DNA of 7,957 nucleotides from an uncultured Eubacteriales bacterium (lineage in GTDB: Bacteria; Bacillota; Clostridia; Christensenellales; QAND01), in assembly GCA_900546685.1 (NCBI GenBank), contig UREB01000075.1, forward strand, positions 1 to 7,957. Direction: 5' to 3'. Below the pieces are notes generated by a model. The model made no database searches. It had not been told where the DNA came from and saw nothing but the letters and a program-made list of their open reading frames with translations. A program made the position numbers and the translations under genes. How positions within the stretch are numbered: position 1 is the stretch's first letter; every line of letters starts with the position of its first letter. This document shows positions 1 to 5,742 of the stretch, in pieces.

Positions 1-1243
1 CCGCCATCAAAACGGTATCTCCATCGCGGGCGCCTTTTTCCCGCAGGGCTGCAATAATGCCCTGCTTTTCCAATTGTTCTCCAAAATACCGGATGGAATC
101 GCGGTCGTTAGGATACATACGACGGATGATCTCCTCCGCCAAATCTCCCTGCACCTCATAATAATCCTCCGAAAGCTTTTCCACCGTGAAGGTTTTTTGC
201 TTCCAAAGCATGCTTTCATCAAAGGTTTCGGGTTCCAGTACAATAGGCGGCAAGGCATCCACCAGATCCGCCACGCAGCGCAGCATTTCCTTTAATCCCT
301 TGTGCGCGGCGGCAGACACTGCAAATACCTTAATGCCCTTAGGCTCCAGCGCCGTCTTAAGCCGCTGGATATTCTCTTCTGCCATCGGCAAGTCCGCCTT
401 GTTGGCCGCTACGACCATGGGGCGCTTGGCCAGCTCTTCATTGTATTCGGATAATTCCTGCATAATGGTATGGTAATCTTCCAGCACGTCGCGTCCTTCC
501 AACGCCGAGGCATCAATGACATGAATCAGCACCCTTGTACGCTCGATATGTCGCAAAAATTCATGTCCCAAGCCCTGGCCGCTGCTGGCTCCCTCGATCA
601 GGCCCGGTATATCCGCCATGGTGTAGGAGCGGCCATCCACTTGCAGAACGCCTAAGTTTGGAGAAAGTGTCGTAAAATGATAATCTGCAATTTTAGGATT
701 GGCGCGGGTAACGGCCGCCAGCATCGTGCTTTTCCCGACGTTCGGAAAGCCTACCAGCCCTATGTCTGCCACTGACTTCAATTCCAGCCGCACCCAACGA
801 CCCTGTGTACGCTCTCCCGGCTGAGCAAACCTTGGCGCTTTTCGCGTTGCCGTAGCAAACCTGGCATTGCCGCGGCCACCGCGGCCGCCTCTGAGCACCC
901 GCTTTGGCTGGTCAGCCTCAGATAGATTTGCCATGACCAGCTCCGTATCCTCATCGTATACCACAGTGCCCAGCGGCACCTTGATGGTCAAAGCTTCTGC
1001 ATTTTTCCCGGTGCAGTTGTTGCCCTTTCCCGGCGTACCGTTTTGCGCTTTGAAATGCCGCTTATAGGTAAAATCCAGCAGCGTTCTCATACCCGGATCC
1101 GCTACAAAAAACACATCGCCGCCGCGACCGCCATCGCCGCCGTCCGGGCCGCCGTCCGGCACATATTTTTCCCGGTGAAACGCTACGCATCCATCGCCGC
1201 CATCGCCGGCCTTTATGAAAATTCTTGCTTTATCGATAAACAC
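1..1243 (-). CDS. obg: GTPase Obg (CgtA), 3' end cut by window edge
   Basis: Obg is an essential GTPase that binds the large ribosomal subunit and links ribosome assembly to the cell's GTP/ppGpp state. All three expected parts are visible. A glycine-rich Obg fold spans about residues 1-158, with repeated GGDGGDGG-like segments near residues 13-40. The G domain follows, with P-loop GFPNVGKST at 165-173, DIPG at 211-214 and NKAD at 281-284. The C-terminal OCT domain runs from about 345 and includes ALREKGARDGDTV close to the edge. 414 codons are present; family members with an OCT domain are about 425-430 residues, so only a short tail is missing. The GTG start at 1243 has a GAGAGG site seven bases upstream and gives the canonical start MFIDKA. 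An ATG nearby in another frame hits a stop after six codons. Its upstream neighbour is gdhA, not the usual rplU/rpmA ribosomal genes. Identification is secure. Confidence 0.97.
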   Translation of the reverse strand, partial: MFIDKARIFIKAGDGGDGCVAFHREKYVPDGGPDGGDGGRGGDVFFVADPGMRTLLDFTYKRHFKAQNGTPGKGNNCTGKNAEALTIKVPLGTVVYDEDTELVMANLSEADQPKRVLRGGRGGRGNARFATATRKAPRFAQPGERTQGRWVRLELKSVADIGLVGFPNVGKSTMLAAVTRANPKIADYHFTTLSPNLGVLQVDGRSYTMADIPGLIEGASSGQGLGHEFLRHIERTRVLIHVIDASALEGRDVLEDYHTIMQELSEYNEELAKRPMVVAANKADLPMAEENIQRLKTALEPKGIKVFAVSAAAHKGLKEMLRCVADLVDALPPIVLEPETFDESMLWKQKTFTVEKLSEDYYEVQGDLAEEIIRRMYPNDRDSIRYFGEQLEKQGIIAALREKGARDGDTVLMA

Positions 1244-1266
1244 AATACATCCTCTCTTTCCTGATG

Positions 1267-1296
1267 ATTATATCAGCAGCCGATGTTCTTTTGCAA
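1267..1296 (-). promoter_or_regulatory. Predicted sigma-A promoter of obg (extended -10)
   Basis: On the minus strand, TTGCAA (1291-1296) and a perfect TATAAT (1267-1272) are 18 bases apart, and TGA directly before the -10 makes it an extended -10 element. The predicted transcript starts near 1260, leaving a leader of under 20 bases that contains the GAGAGG ribosome binding site. With the gdhA terminator just upstream, this makes obg an independent transcription unit. Confidence 0.72.
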
Positions 1297-1328
1297 TCAT
1301 CCATTGCTTATTGTCTCCTCAATCAAAG

Positions 1329-1355
1329 AAAAACCCGCCGATTCGGCGGGTTTTT
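1329..1355 (-). terminator. Rho-independent terminator of gdhA
   Basis: A perfect 7-bp GC stem, CCCGCCG (1334-1340) and CGGCGGG (1344-1350), closes a 3-base loop. A-rich sequence lies on its left and TTTTT on its right, so read on the minus strand the hairpin is followed by TTTTTCTTT. It lies about 25 bases after the gdhA stop codon and just before the obg promoter. Confidence 0.9.
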
Positions 1356-1377
1356 GGCAAGAATCTTATGCTATGAA

Positions 1378-2712
1378 TCACACGATGCCCTGTGCCAGCA
1401 TCGCATCCGCAACTTTGATAAAGCCGGCAATGTTGGCGCCAACCACAAGATTGTCCTCAAAACCAAATTCTTTGGCTGCGTTGGAAGCATTCTGATAGAT
1501 GTTTTTCATGATGTTCTTCAGTTCCTCATCCACGCGTTCAAACGTCCATGCCAAACGAGAAGCGTTTTGTGCCATTTCCAAACCAGATACCGCTACGCCG
1601 CCTGCGTTGGACGCTTTGCCCGGCGCAAACAGGATCTTGTTTTCAATGAATACATTGGTCGCTTCCAATGTGCTGGGCATGTTGGCCCCTTCTGCCACGG
1701 CAAAGCAGCCGTTTTTCACCAAGGTCTTTGCGGCTTCCTCATCCAGCTCATTCTGCGTAGCGCACGGTAGCGCAATGTCGCAAGGAATGTTCCAGATATT
1801 CTTACAGCCTTCATGGAACTGCGCCGTTTTCACGCGATCCGCGTAAACATGAATGCGCTGACGTTCTTTTTCCTTAAGCTGACGCATCAGCTCAACATCG
1901 ATACCGTTTGCATCGTATACATAACCGGTGGAATCACTCATCGCCAACACCGTAGCGCCAAGGCTGACGGCCTTCTGCGCAGCATACAACGCCACATTGC
2001 CACTGCCGGAAACCAATACTTTAGCGCCATCAAAGCTCTTGCCCTTGGCGCGGATCATATTATCCGCAAAATATACCAGGCCATAGCCCGTAGCTTCGGT
2101 ACGAGCCAGGCTACCGCCATAAGGAATGCCTTTGCCCGTTAGCACGGAGGTAAACTCATTGGTAATGCGTTTGTACTGCCCGTACATATACCCGATCTCA
2201 CGTCCGCCTACGCCAATATCGCCCGCCGGCACGTCGGTATCTGCGCCGATATGGCGGTATAGTTCTGTCATAAAGGATTGGCAGAAACGCATGATCTCGG
2301 CATCGGATTTTCCTTTGGGATCAAAATCGCTGCCGCCCTTGCCGCCGCCCATGGCCAAGCCAGTCAGGCTGTTTTTAAAGATTTGTTCAAAGCCCAAAAA
2401 CTTGATGACGGAAAGGTTTACGCTGGGATGGAACCTCAGGCCGCCTTTGTAGGGCCCAATGGCGCTGTTGTATTCTACCCTAAAGCCACGGTTTACCTGC
2501 GGCTTGCCTTCATCATCCATCCAGGGCACGCGGAACATAATTTGCCGTTCCGGCTCCACCAAACGCTCCAAGATCTTTGCCTCTACCAGGTCCTTACGTT
2601 TTTCAAAGACAGGCTCCAACGAAGTAAACACTTCTTTGACCGCCTGCAAAAACTCCGGTTCGTTGCCATTTCTCTGTTTTACGACTTCGTATACGTCTTG
2701 TACGTAGGACAT
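1378..2712 (-). CDS. gdhA: NADP-type glutamate dehydrogenase
   Basis: Catalyses the reversible reductive amination of 2-oxoglutarate with ammonia to glutamate; it is cytosolic and normally hexameric. The protein has 444 residues, the usual length of the short hexameric class. Active-site residues are visible: K89 (PYKGG), K113 (FKNSL), K125 (GGGKGGSDFDPKGKS) and D165 (PAGDIGVGG). K89, K113, K125 and D165 carry the same numbers as in the well-studied Clostridium symbiosum enzyme. Unlike that NAD enzyme, the Rossmann loop reads SGSGNVA (235-241) followed by SDS (259-261), which resembles the NADP-specific E. coli GdhA, so I infer NADPH use and a biosynthetic role (EC 1.4.1.4). The ATG start has GGAAGGGG about eight bases upstream. 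A terminator follows at 1329-1355. nth lies 107 bases upstream on the same strand with no terminator seen between them, so some read-through is possible. Confidence 0.97.
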   Translation of the reverse strand: MSYVQDVYEVVKQRNGNEPEFLQAVKEVFTSLEPVFEKRKDLVEAKILERLVEPERQIMFRVPWMDDEGKPQVNRGFRVEYNSAIGPYKGGLRFHPSVNLSVIKFLGFEQIFKNSLTGLAMGGGKGGSDFDPKGKSDAEIMRFCQSFMTELYRHIGADTDVPAGDIGVGGREIGYMYGQYKRITNEFTSVLTGKGIPYGGSLARTEATGYGLVYFADNMIRAKGKSFDGAKVLVSGSGNVALYAAQKAVSLGATVLAMSDSTGYVYDANGIDVELMRQLKEKERQRIHVYADRVKTAQFHEGCKNIWNIPCDIALPCATQNELDEEAAKTLVKNGCFAVAEGANMPSTLEATNVFIENKILFAPGKASNAGGVAVSGLEMAQNASRLAWTFERVDEELKNIMKNIYQNASNAAKEFGFEDNLVVGANIAGFIKVADAMLAQGIV

Positions 2713-2767
2713 TGTTCTACCCCTTCCGAGTTCAGTTTTTTGTGTCAGTTAAAAAACTTTCTTTTTT

Positions 2768-2796
2768 TTTATACTACAATCATGATAAAAGCGCAA
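2768..2796 (-). promoter_or_regulatory. Candidate promoter of gdhA
   Basis: On the minus strand TTGCGC (2791-2796) is followed after 17 bases by TATAAA (2768-2773). The -10 is good (5 of 6) but the -35 matches the consensus at only three positions. An alternative perfect TATAAT lies about 25 bases further upstream (near 2798-2803) without a recognisable -35. The 107-base gap 2713-2819 is very AT-rich and holds long T and A runs; I see no terminator or operator in it. Confidence 0.45.
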
Positions 2797-2819
2797 GATT
2801 ATATGCCCTTATATTTTGT

Positions 2820-3500
2820 TTATTTTTGTTTTGTATCCGCTTTTTTTATCTGTTTATGTGCAAATTCGCAAAATATTTCGCACGGACAACCTTGGCATTT
2901 AGGGTTTCTGGCACTGCATACCCGGCGTCCATGCCAGATCAGCCAATGATGCGCAATACTCCACTGCTCCTGCGGGATATGCTCCATCAGCTGCTCCTCG
3001 GTTTTTTTTGCGTCCTTTGCGTGTACCAGCCCCAGTCGGTTTGCCACGCGAAATACATGCGTATCCACGGCAATGGCATCCTGGCCGAAGGCATTGGAGA
3101 CTACCACGTTTGCCGTTTTTCTACCAACACCGGGCAAAGTCTGCAGCTCGTCCCGATCCTCCGGTACTTTCCCATCGTATTTGTCCGCCAAGATGCGGCA
3201 GGTTGCAATGATATTTTTGGATTTTGTTGCATAAAATCCGCAGCTTTTGATATAGGGCGCCAGTTCTTCAGGCGTGAGCTTAGCCATGGATTTTGCATCC
3301 GGATAATCATGAAACAGCGCAGGCGTAACCTTGTTCACCTGCTTGTCCGTACATTGTGCGGAAAGAATGGTGGCGATCAGCAATTCAAACGGATTGGTAA
3401 AATCCAAGCCCGGCTTTGCGTCTGGATACGCCACCTTCAACGCTTGCAGTATGTTTGTATATCGCTCCTGCTCTTTGGCAGACACTCTTTTTTTCGCCAT
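2820..3500 (-). CDS. nth: Endonuclease III, 4Fe-4S DNA glycosylase/AP lyase
   Basis: Removes oxidised pyrimidines from DNA and cleaves the abasic site, in base excision repair. The 226-residue product has the helix-hairpin-helix LPGVGRKTA with the catalytic lysine at K128, and VDTHV with the catalytic aspartate at D146 (K120 and D138 in E. coli). At the C-terminus, cysteines 195, 202, 205 and 211 form the C-X6-C-X2-C-X5-C iron-sulfur pattern, with one extra cysteine at 207. I chose the ATG at 3500 because AGGAGG lies eight bases before it. A longer reading from TTG at 3551 would begin inside the promoter's -35 box and has no ribosome site. The C-terminal tail is lysine-rich. It lies downstream of the 98-residue unknown gene on the same strand, but with its own strong promoter. 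Confidence 0.96.
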   Translation of the reverse strand: MAKKRVSAKEQERYTNILQALKVAYPDAKPGLDFTNPFELLIATILSAQCTDKQVNKVTPALFHDYPDAKSMAKLTPEELAPYIKSCGFYATKSKNIIATCRILADKYDGKVPEDRDELQTLPGVGRKTANVVVSNAFGQDAIAVDTHVFRVANRLGLVHAKDAKKTEEQLMEHIPQEQWSIAHHWLIWHGRRVCSARNPKCQGCPCEIFCEFAHKQIKKADTKQK

Positions 3501-3521
3501 TTTTTCAGCCTCCTGTTTTTC

Positions 3522-3551
3522 ATTATACAGGGGCTTTTCGCCATTTTTCAA
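3522..3551 (-). promoter_or_regulatory. Predicted sigma-A promoter of nth
   Basis: On the minus strand TTGAAA (3546-3551; 5 of 6) and a perfect TATAAT (3522-3527) are 18 bases apart. Transcription would start near 3515, only about 15 bases before the ATG at 3500, so the leader consists of little more than the AGGAGG site. The promoter lies in the 59-base gap after the upstream gene, which shows no terminator. Confidence 0.75.
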
Positions 3552-3559
3552 CGATTTCG

Positions 3560-3856
3560 CTAACTATTTTTCAAGGACCTGACCAAGGTTTCCATTTGGG
3601 CTCGCTGTTCCGGCGATAACATTGGGCCAACGCTTTGCATAAAGCTTTCCAGCCCGGCCGGATCAAACTGCCCTGCCTGCTTTTGCGCCCTGACCCGCTC
3701 AAACAGTTCTTTTTGCAAATCGTCCTTATCACGGCCCTGATTTTGTTCTACGGCACGTCGGATGAAATCCTCCTGCCTAGGATCGATCTCCGGCTTTTTG
3801 GCAAAGGGTTTTGTGCCCCCCATGCCGCTTTTTCTGCTTCTTAAATCTTTGGCCAT
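3560..3856 (-). CDS. Small charged protein of unknown function (98 aa)
   Basis: I do not recognise the family. The gene is well supported: the ATG at 3856 has a perfect AGGAGG eight bases upstream. The N-terminus (about residues 1-22) is basic and glycine-containing and probably disordered. The middle (about 25-62) is dense in Lys, Arg, Asp, Glu and Gln and looks helical, with IDPRQEDFIRRAVEQ at its start. The C-terminal segment, GPMLSPEQRAQMETLVRSL (77-95), looks like a short amphipathic helix pair. There is no signal peptide, membrane segment or cysteine, so it is probably cytoplasmic. It is divergent from the Met/Gln-rich gene at 3965, with a shared 108-base upstream region, and lies 59 bases before nth. 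A role as a helical partner or regulatory protein is possible but only a guess. Confidence 0.8.
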   Translation of the reverse strand: MAKDLRSRKSGMGGTKPFAKKPEIDPRQEDFIRRAVEQNQGRDKDDLQKELFERVRAQKQAGQFDPAGLESFMQSVGPMLSPEQRAQMETLVRSLKNS

Positions 3857-3964
3857 AGATGGTTCCTCCTTTTCTTACTGCTATGCTATGCAGACATACG
3901 CACTATGTTTCCCCCGGCACACTTTTCCTTTCTTCTGCATATCGTATGACAAGGAGGTGTTTGT
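3857..3964. promoter_or_regulatory. Divergent intergenic region, promoters not clear
   Basis: This 108-base stretch must drive both the minus-strand 98-residue gene and the plus-strand 156-residue gene, as each has a strong ribosome site at its end. I find no convincing TTGACA/TATAAT pair on either strand. Two small repeats stand out: CTGCTATGCTATGCAG (3879-3894), with CTGC/GCAG ends and a tandem CTATG inside, and CATATCGTATG (3938-3948), with CATA/TATG arms. Read on the minus strand the latter contains CATACGAT (3941-3948), similar to the -10 box of sporulation sigma-E or sigma-K promoters, but its -35 match is weak. Confidence 0.4.
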
Positions 3965-4435
3965 ATGTCTACATTGCGTGCCCGGCATCTTCCTCAGCAG
4001 ATTCCGGAAGCGTCCCCGCAGCCGAAATCCCCAGAGCCGCAAGACGAGCCGGATCGCCAGCAGGAAAGAATCGCTTCTGACAATATCCAAAGTCAGCCGC
4101 AGGATCCGATGTCCTCCATGCTGCCACAGCTTTTGCAGGCCATGCCCAATGGGGAGGCAATGTCTAAAACACTGCAGCAGGTAAGCCAAATGCAGTCGCT
4201 GATTTCTCAAATGCAGACGGGCAACGGTGGCGGAATGGCCGGCCTATTGTCGATGCTGATGAGCCAGGCAGGCGGCGCTATGGGAGAAGGGGGCCCACAA
4301 ATGATGCAAATGCTCCCCTTGATGATGCAGCTTATGCAACAGCAGCCGACGGGCTCGGCGGAGGAAACGGAAACGTCACCCCCTTCCTCGCTGAATCAGC
4401 TGACCTCTCTATTATCATTGCTACAGGCAAAATAA
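3965..4435 (+). CDS. Met/Gln/Pro-rich low-complexity protein of unknown function (156 aa)
   Basis: This is the only plus-strand gene and I do not recognise the family. The ATG at 3965 has AAGGAGG seven bases upstream, and a terminator follows the TAA by ten bases, so it is a real single-gene unit. Residues 1-47 are polar, rich in Pro, Gln, Glu and Asp, and probably disordered. Residues 48-126 are Met/Gln/Leu/Gly-rich with short repeating helical blocks such as SQMQSLISQMQ (75-85) and PQMMQMLPLMMQLMQQQ (111-127), split by glycine stretches. Residues 128-142 are a polar linker and 143-156 a final Leu/Ser/Gln helix. I count 17 Met and 26 Gln, and no Phe, Tyr, Trp or Cys. No signal peptide is seen. 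The amphipathic Met-rich helices could mediate self-assembly or partner binding, by inference only. Confidence 0.82.
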   Translation: MSTLRARHLPQQIPEASPQPKSPEPQDEPDRQQERIASDNIQSQPQDPMSSMLPQLLQAMPNGEAMSKTLQQVSQMQSLISQMQTGNGGGMAGLLSMLMSQAGGAMGEGGPQMMQMLPLMMQLMQQQPTGSAEETETSPPSSLNQLTSLLSLLQAK

Positions 4436-4445
4436 CAGCTTATGT

Positions 4446-4473
4446 AAAAAGCGGAGCTAAAGCTCCGCTTTTA
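4446..4473. terminator. Bidirectional terminator between convergent genes
   Basis: A perfect 8-bp stem, GCGGAGCT (4451-4458) and AGCTCCGC (4461-4468), is flanked by AAAAA on the left and TTTTA on the right, so it can end transcription from both sides. It follows the plus-strand gene's stop by about ten bases. On the other strand the TAA stop codon of the S41 protease (4471-4473) lies inside the A/T flank of the hairpin. Confidence 0.9.
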
Positions 4474-5637
4474 TGATTGTGTCAGTACTTCTATGGCCTT
4501 TTGCAGCTGTGTATCGGTTTCATCTGTTAGCAGACTGGGATCATTTTGTATCTCTTCCGGCAAGGAGACTTCTATATCCGGCATCACCCCTACTTCGTGG
4601 ATGGCATTGCCGTCGGGAGAATAATATGATGCAGTGGTCAGCTTTAGATATCCGCCCCAGCTCAAATTGAAGTGCGATTGTATGATACCCTTTCCATATG
4701 TTTTCTCTCCTATAATGGCAGCGCGCTGGTTCTCCTTGAGCGCCACCGTCAATATTTCCGAAGCGGATGCGGAGTTTTGATTGACAAGCACAGCCATTGG
4801 AAAGTCCATCGACTTGCTGTCGCTTGTATATTGTTTTTCGTTGCCATTTTTATCGCGTACGGAAATAATGGTTGCTTGAGGCAGCAGTTCATCGGCTATT
4901 TCCACTGCATAATCCACAAATCCACCGGGATTGTCCCGAAGATCCAGGATCATGGCCTGCATGCCCTGTTCCTGAAGCTGCGCTACCGCCTGCTGATATT
5001 CCTCCAGAGCGGACCCGCTAAATTCGTCGATCTTGATATAACCGATGTTGTTGGCCAGCATACGGCTGGTGACATAGGTAATATGAACCTCCTCACGCTG
5101 TACCGTAAAGCTCATCTCCTGGCCGTTTCTCTCGATGGTGATTTCAACAGAGGTGCCCGCTTCTCCACGAATTTTCCCCGTTACCTCTTGAAGGTCTTTT
5201 GTGGACGTTGTATTGATCTTTTGTCCATCCACCGCCACAAATATATCACCCTTTTGCAGCCCCGCTTTCTGCGCCGGAGAATTATTATACACCTGCGCGA
5301 TGACCGCCTGCCAATCGCTGTTAAAGGTGGTCAGCACCCCAATGCCAACATAAGCGCCTTCCAGGCTTTCATTATAGCTCTGTTTTTCTTCTACATTCAT
5401 ATAGGCGCTATACGGATCCCCCAGCGCAAGCACGGCGCCGTGCAAAACGCCCTCTTCGATCTGCTCTTGAGAAACATCCTGATAATAATTGTTTTGGATC
5501 AGGCTTGTGATCTCCGCCAGCTTTTTATCCTGTCCGCTGCCGCTGCGCCCAATCCAAAATCCTGCGCCACAAGCCAGCAGCGCAGACAGGCACCAGGCCA
5601 CTACCAGCAGCGCGCCATGGTTTTTTCTTGATTCCAT
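4471..5637 (-). CDS. S41 family C-terminal processing peptidase with PDZ domain (CtpA/CtpB type)
   Basis: A membrane-anchored serine protease that would act outside the cytoplasmic membrane, cutting near the C-termini of target proteins. Order of parts: an uncleaved-looking signal anchor at about residues 9-30, the family's N-terminal helical region with GDPYSAYM (73-80), a PDZ domain at about 95-180, and the S41 catalytic core. The core shows GYIKIDEF (199-206), DLRDNPGG (232-239), NSASASE with the nucleophile S291, and YGKG with general base K316. The 25-residue Ser-Lys spacing equals that of E. coli Prc/Tsp, and Q320 sits where Prc has its third catalytic residue. The length of 388 is typical of shorter Firmicute members. 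The ATG at 5637 has AGAAGG ten bases upstream. Relatives include CtpB, which cleaves SpoIVFA in sporulation, but sequence alone does not identify this protein's substrate. It follows the SH3b protein gene, separated by a terminator and its own promoter. Confidence 0.95.
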   Translation of the reverse strand: MESRKNHGALLVVAWCLSALLACGAGFWIGRSGSGQDKKLAEITSLIQNNYYQDVSQEQIEEGVLHGAVLALGDPYSAYMNVEEKQSYNESLEGAYVGIGVLTTFNSDWQAVIAQVYNNSPAQKAGLQKGDIFVAVDGQKINTTSTKDLQEVTGKIRGEAGTSVEITIERNGQEMSFTVQREEVHITYVTSRMLANNIGYIKIDEFSGSALEEYQQAVAQLQEQGMQAMILDLRDNPGGFVDYAVEIADELLPQATIISVRDKNGNEKQYTSDSKSMDFPMAVLVNQNSASASEILTVALKENQRAAIIGEKTYGKGIIQSHFNLSWGGYLKLTTASYYSPDGNAIHEVGVMPDIEVSLPEEIQNDPSLLTDETDTQLQKAIEVLTQS

Positions 5638-5669
5638 ATTGTGTGCACCTTCTTTTCCTCAATGCATGT

Positions 5670-5699
5670 ATCATATCATGTTTCCCGATTTGCATACAA
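5670..5699 (-). promoter_or_regulatory. Predicted promoter of the S41 protease gene (extended -10)
   Basis: On the minus strand TATGAT (5670-5675) is preceded directly by TGA, an extended -10 element. TTGTAT (5694-5699), 18 bases further upstream, is a weak -35, as is common when the -10 is extended. Predicted start is near 5664, giving a leader of about 27 bases. Confidence 0.55.
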
Positions 5700-5707
5700 G
5701 CGTAACA

Positions 5708-5738
5708 AAAAAAGGCGGGGCTCTGCCCGCCTTTTGTC
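5708..5738 (-). terminator. Rho-independent terminator of the SH3b/PG-binding protein gene
   Basis: GGCGGG (5714-5719) pairs with CCCGCC (5726-5731) around a 6-base loop, extended by AAA/TTT pairs. Read on the minus strand the GC stem is followed by seven T. It begins a few bases after the stop codon at 5743 and separates this gene from the S41 protease promoter. Confidence 0.9.
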
Positions 5739-5742
5739 AAAA

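Noticed and set aside
2820..3551. A longer endonuclease III starting at TTG 3551.
   Set aside because: The TTG lies inside the -35 box of the predicted promoter and has no ribosome site; ATG 3500 follows a perfect AGGAGG, and the extra 17 residues are not part of the Nth fold.
2712..3563. A 283-codon plus-strand frame with hydrophobic stretches resembling membrane segments.
   Set aside because: It is antisense to nth and begins in the T-rich gap upstream of gdhA. Its Phe/Leu runs come from T-rich DNA, and nth on the other strand is certain.
4672..5631. A 319-codon open frame on the plus strand.
   Set aside because: It lies entirely antisense to the S41 protease gene, has no recognisable domain, and the opposite strand encodes clear catalytic motifs.
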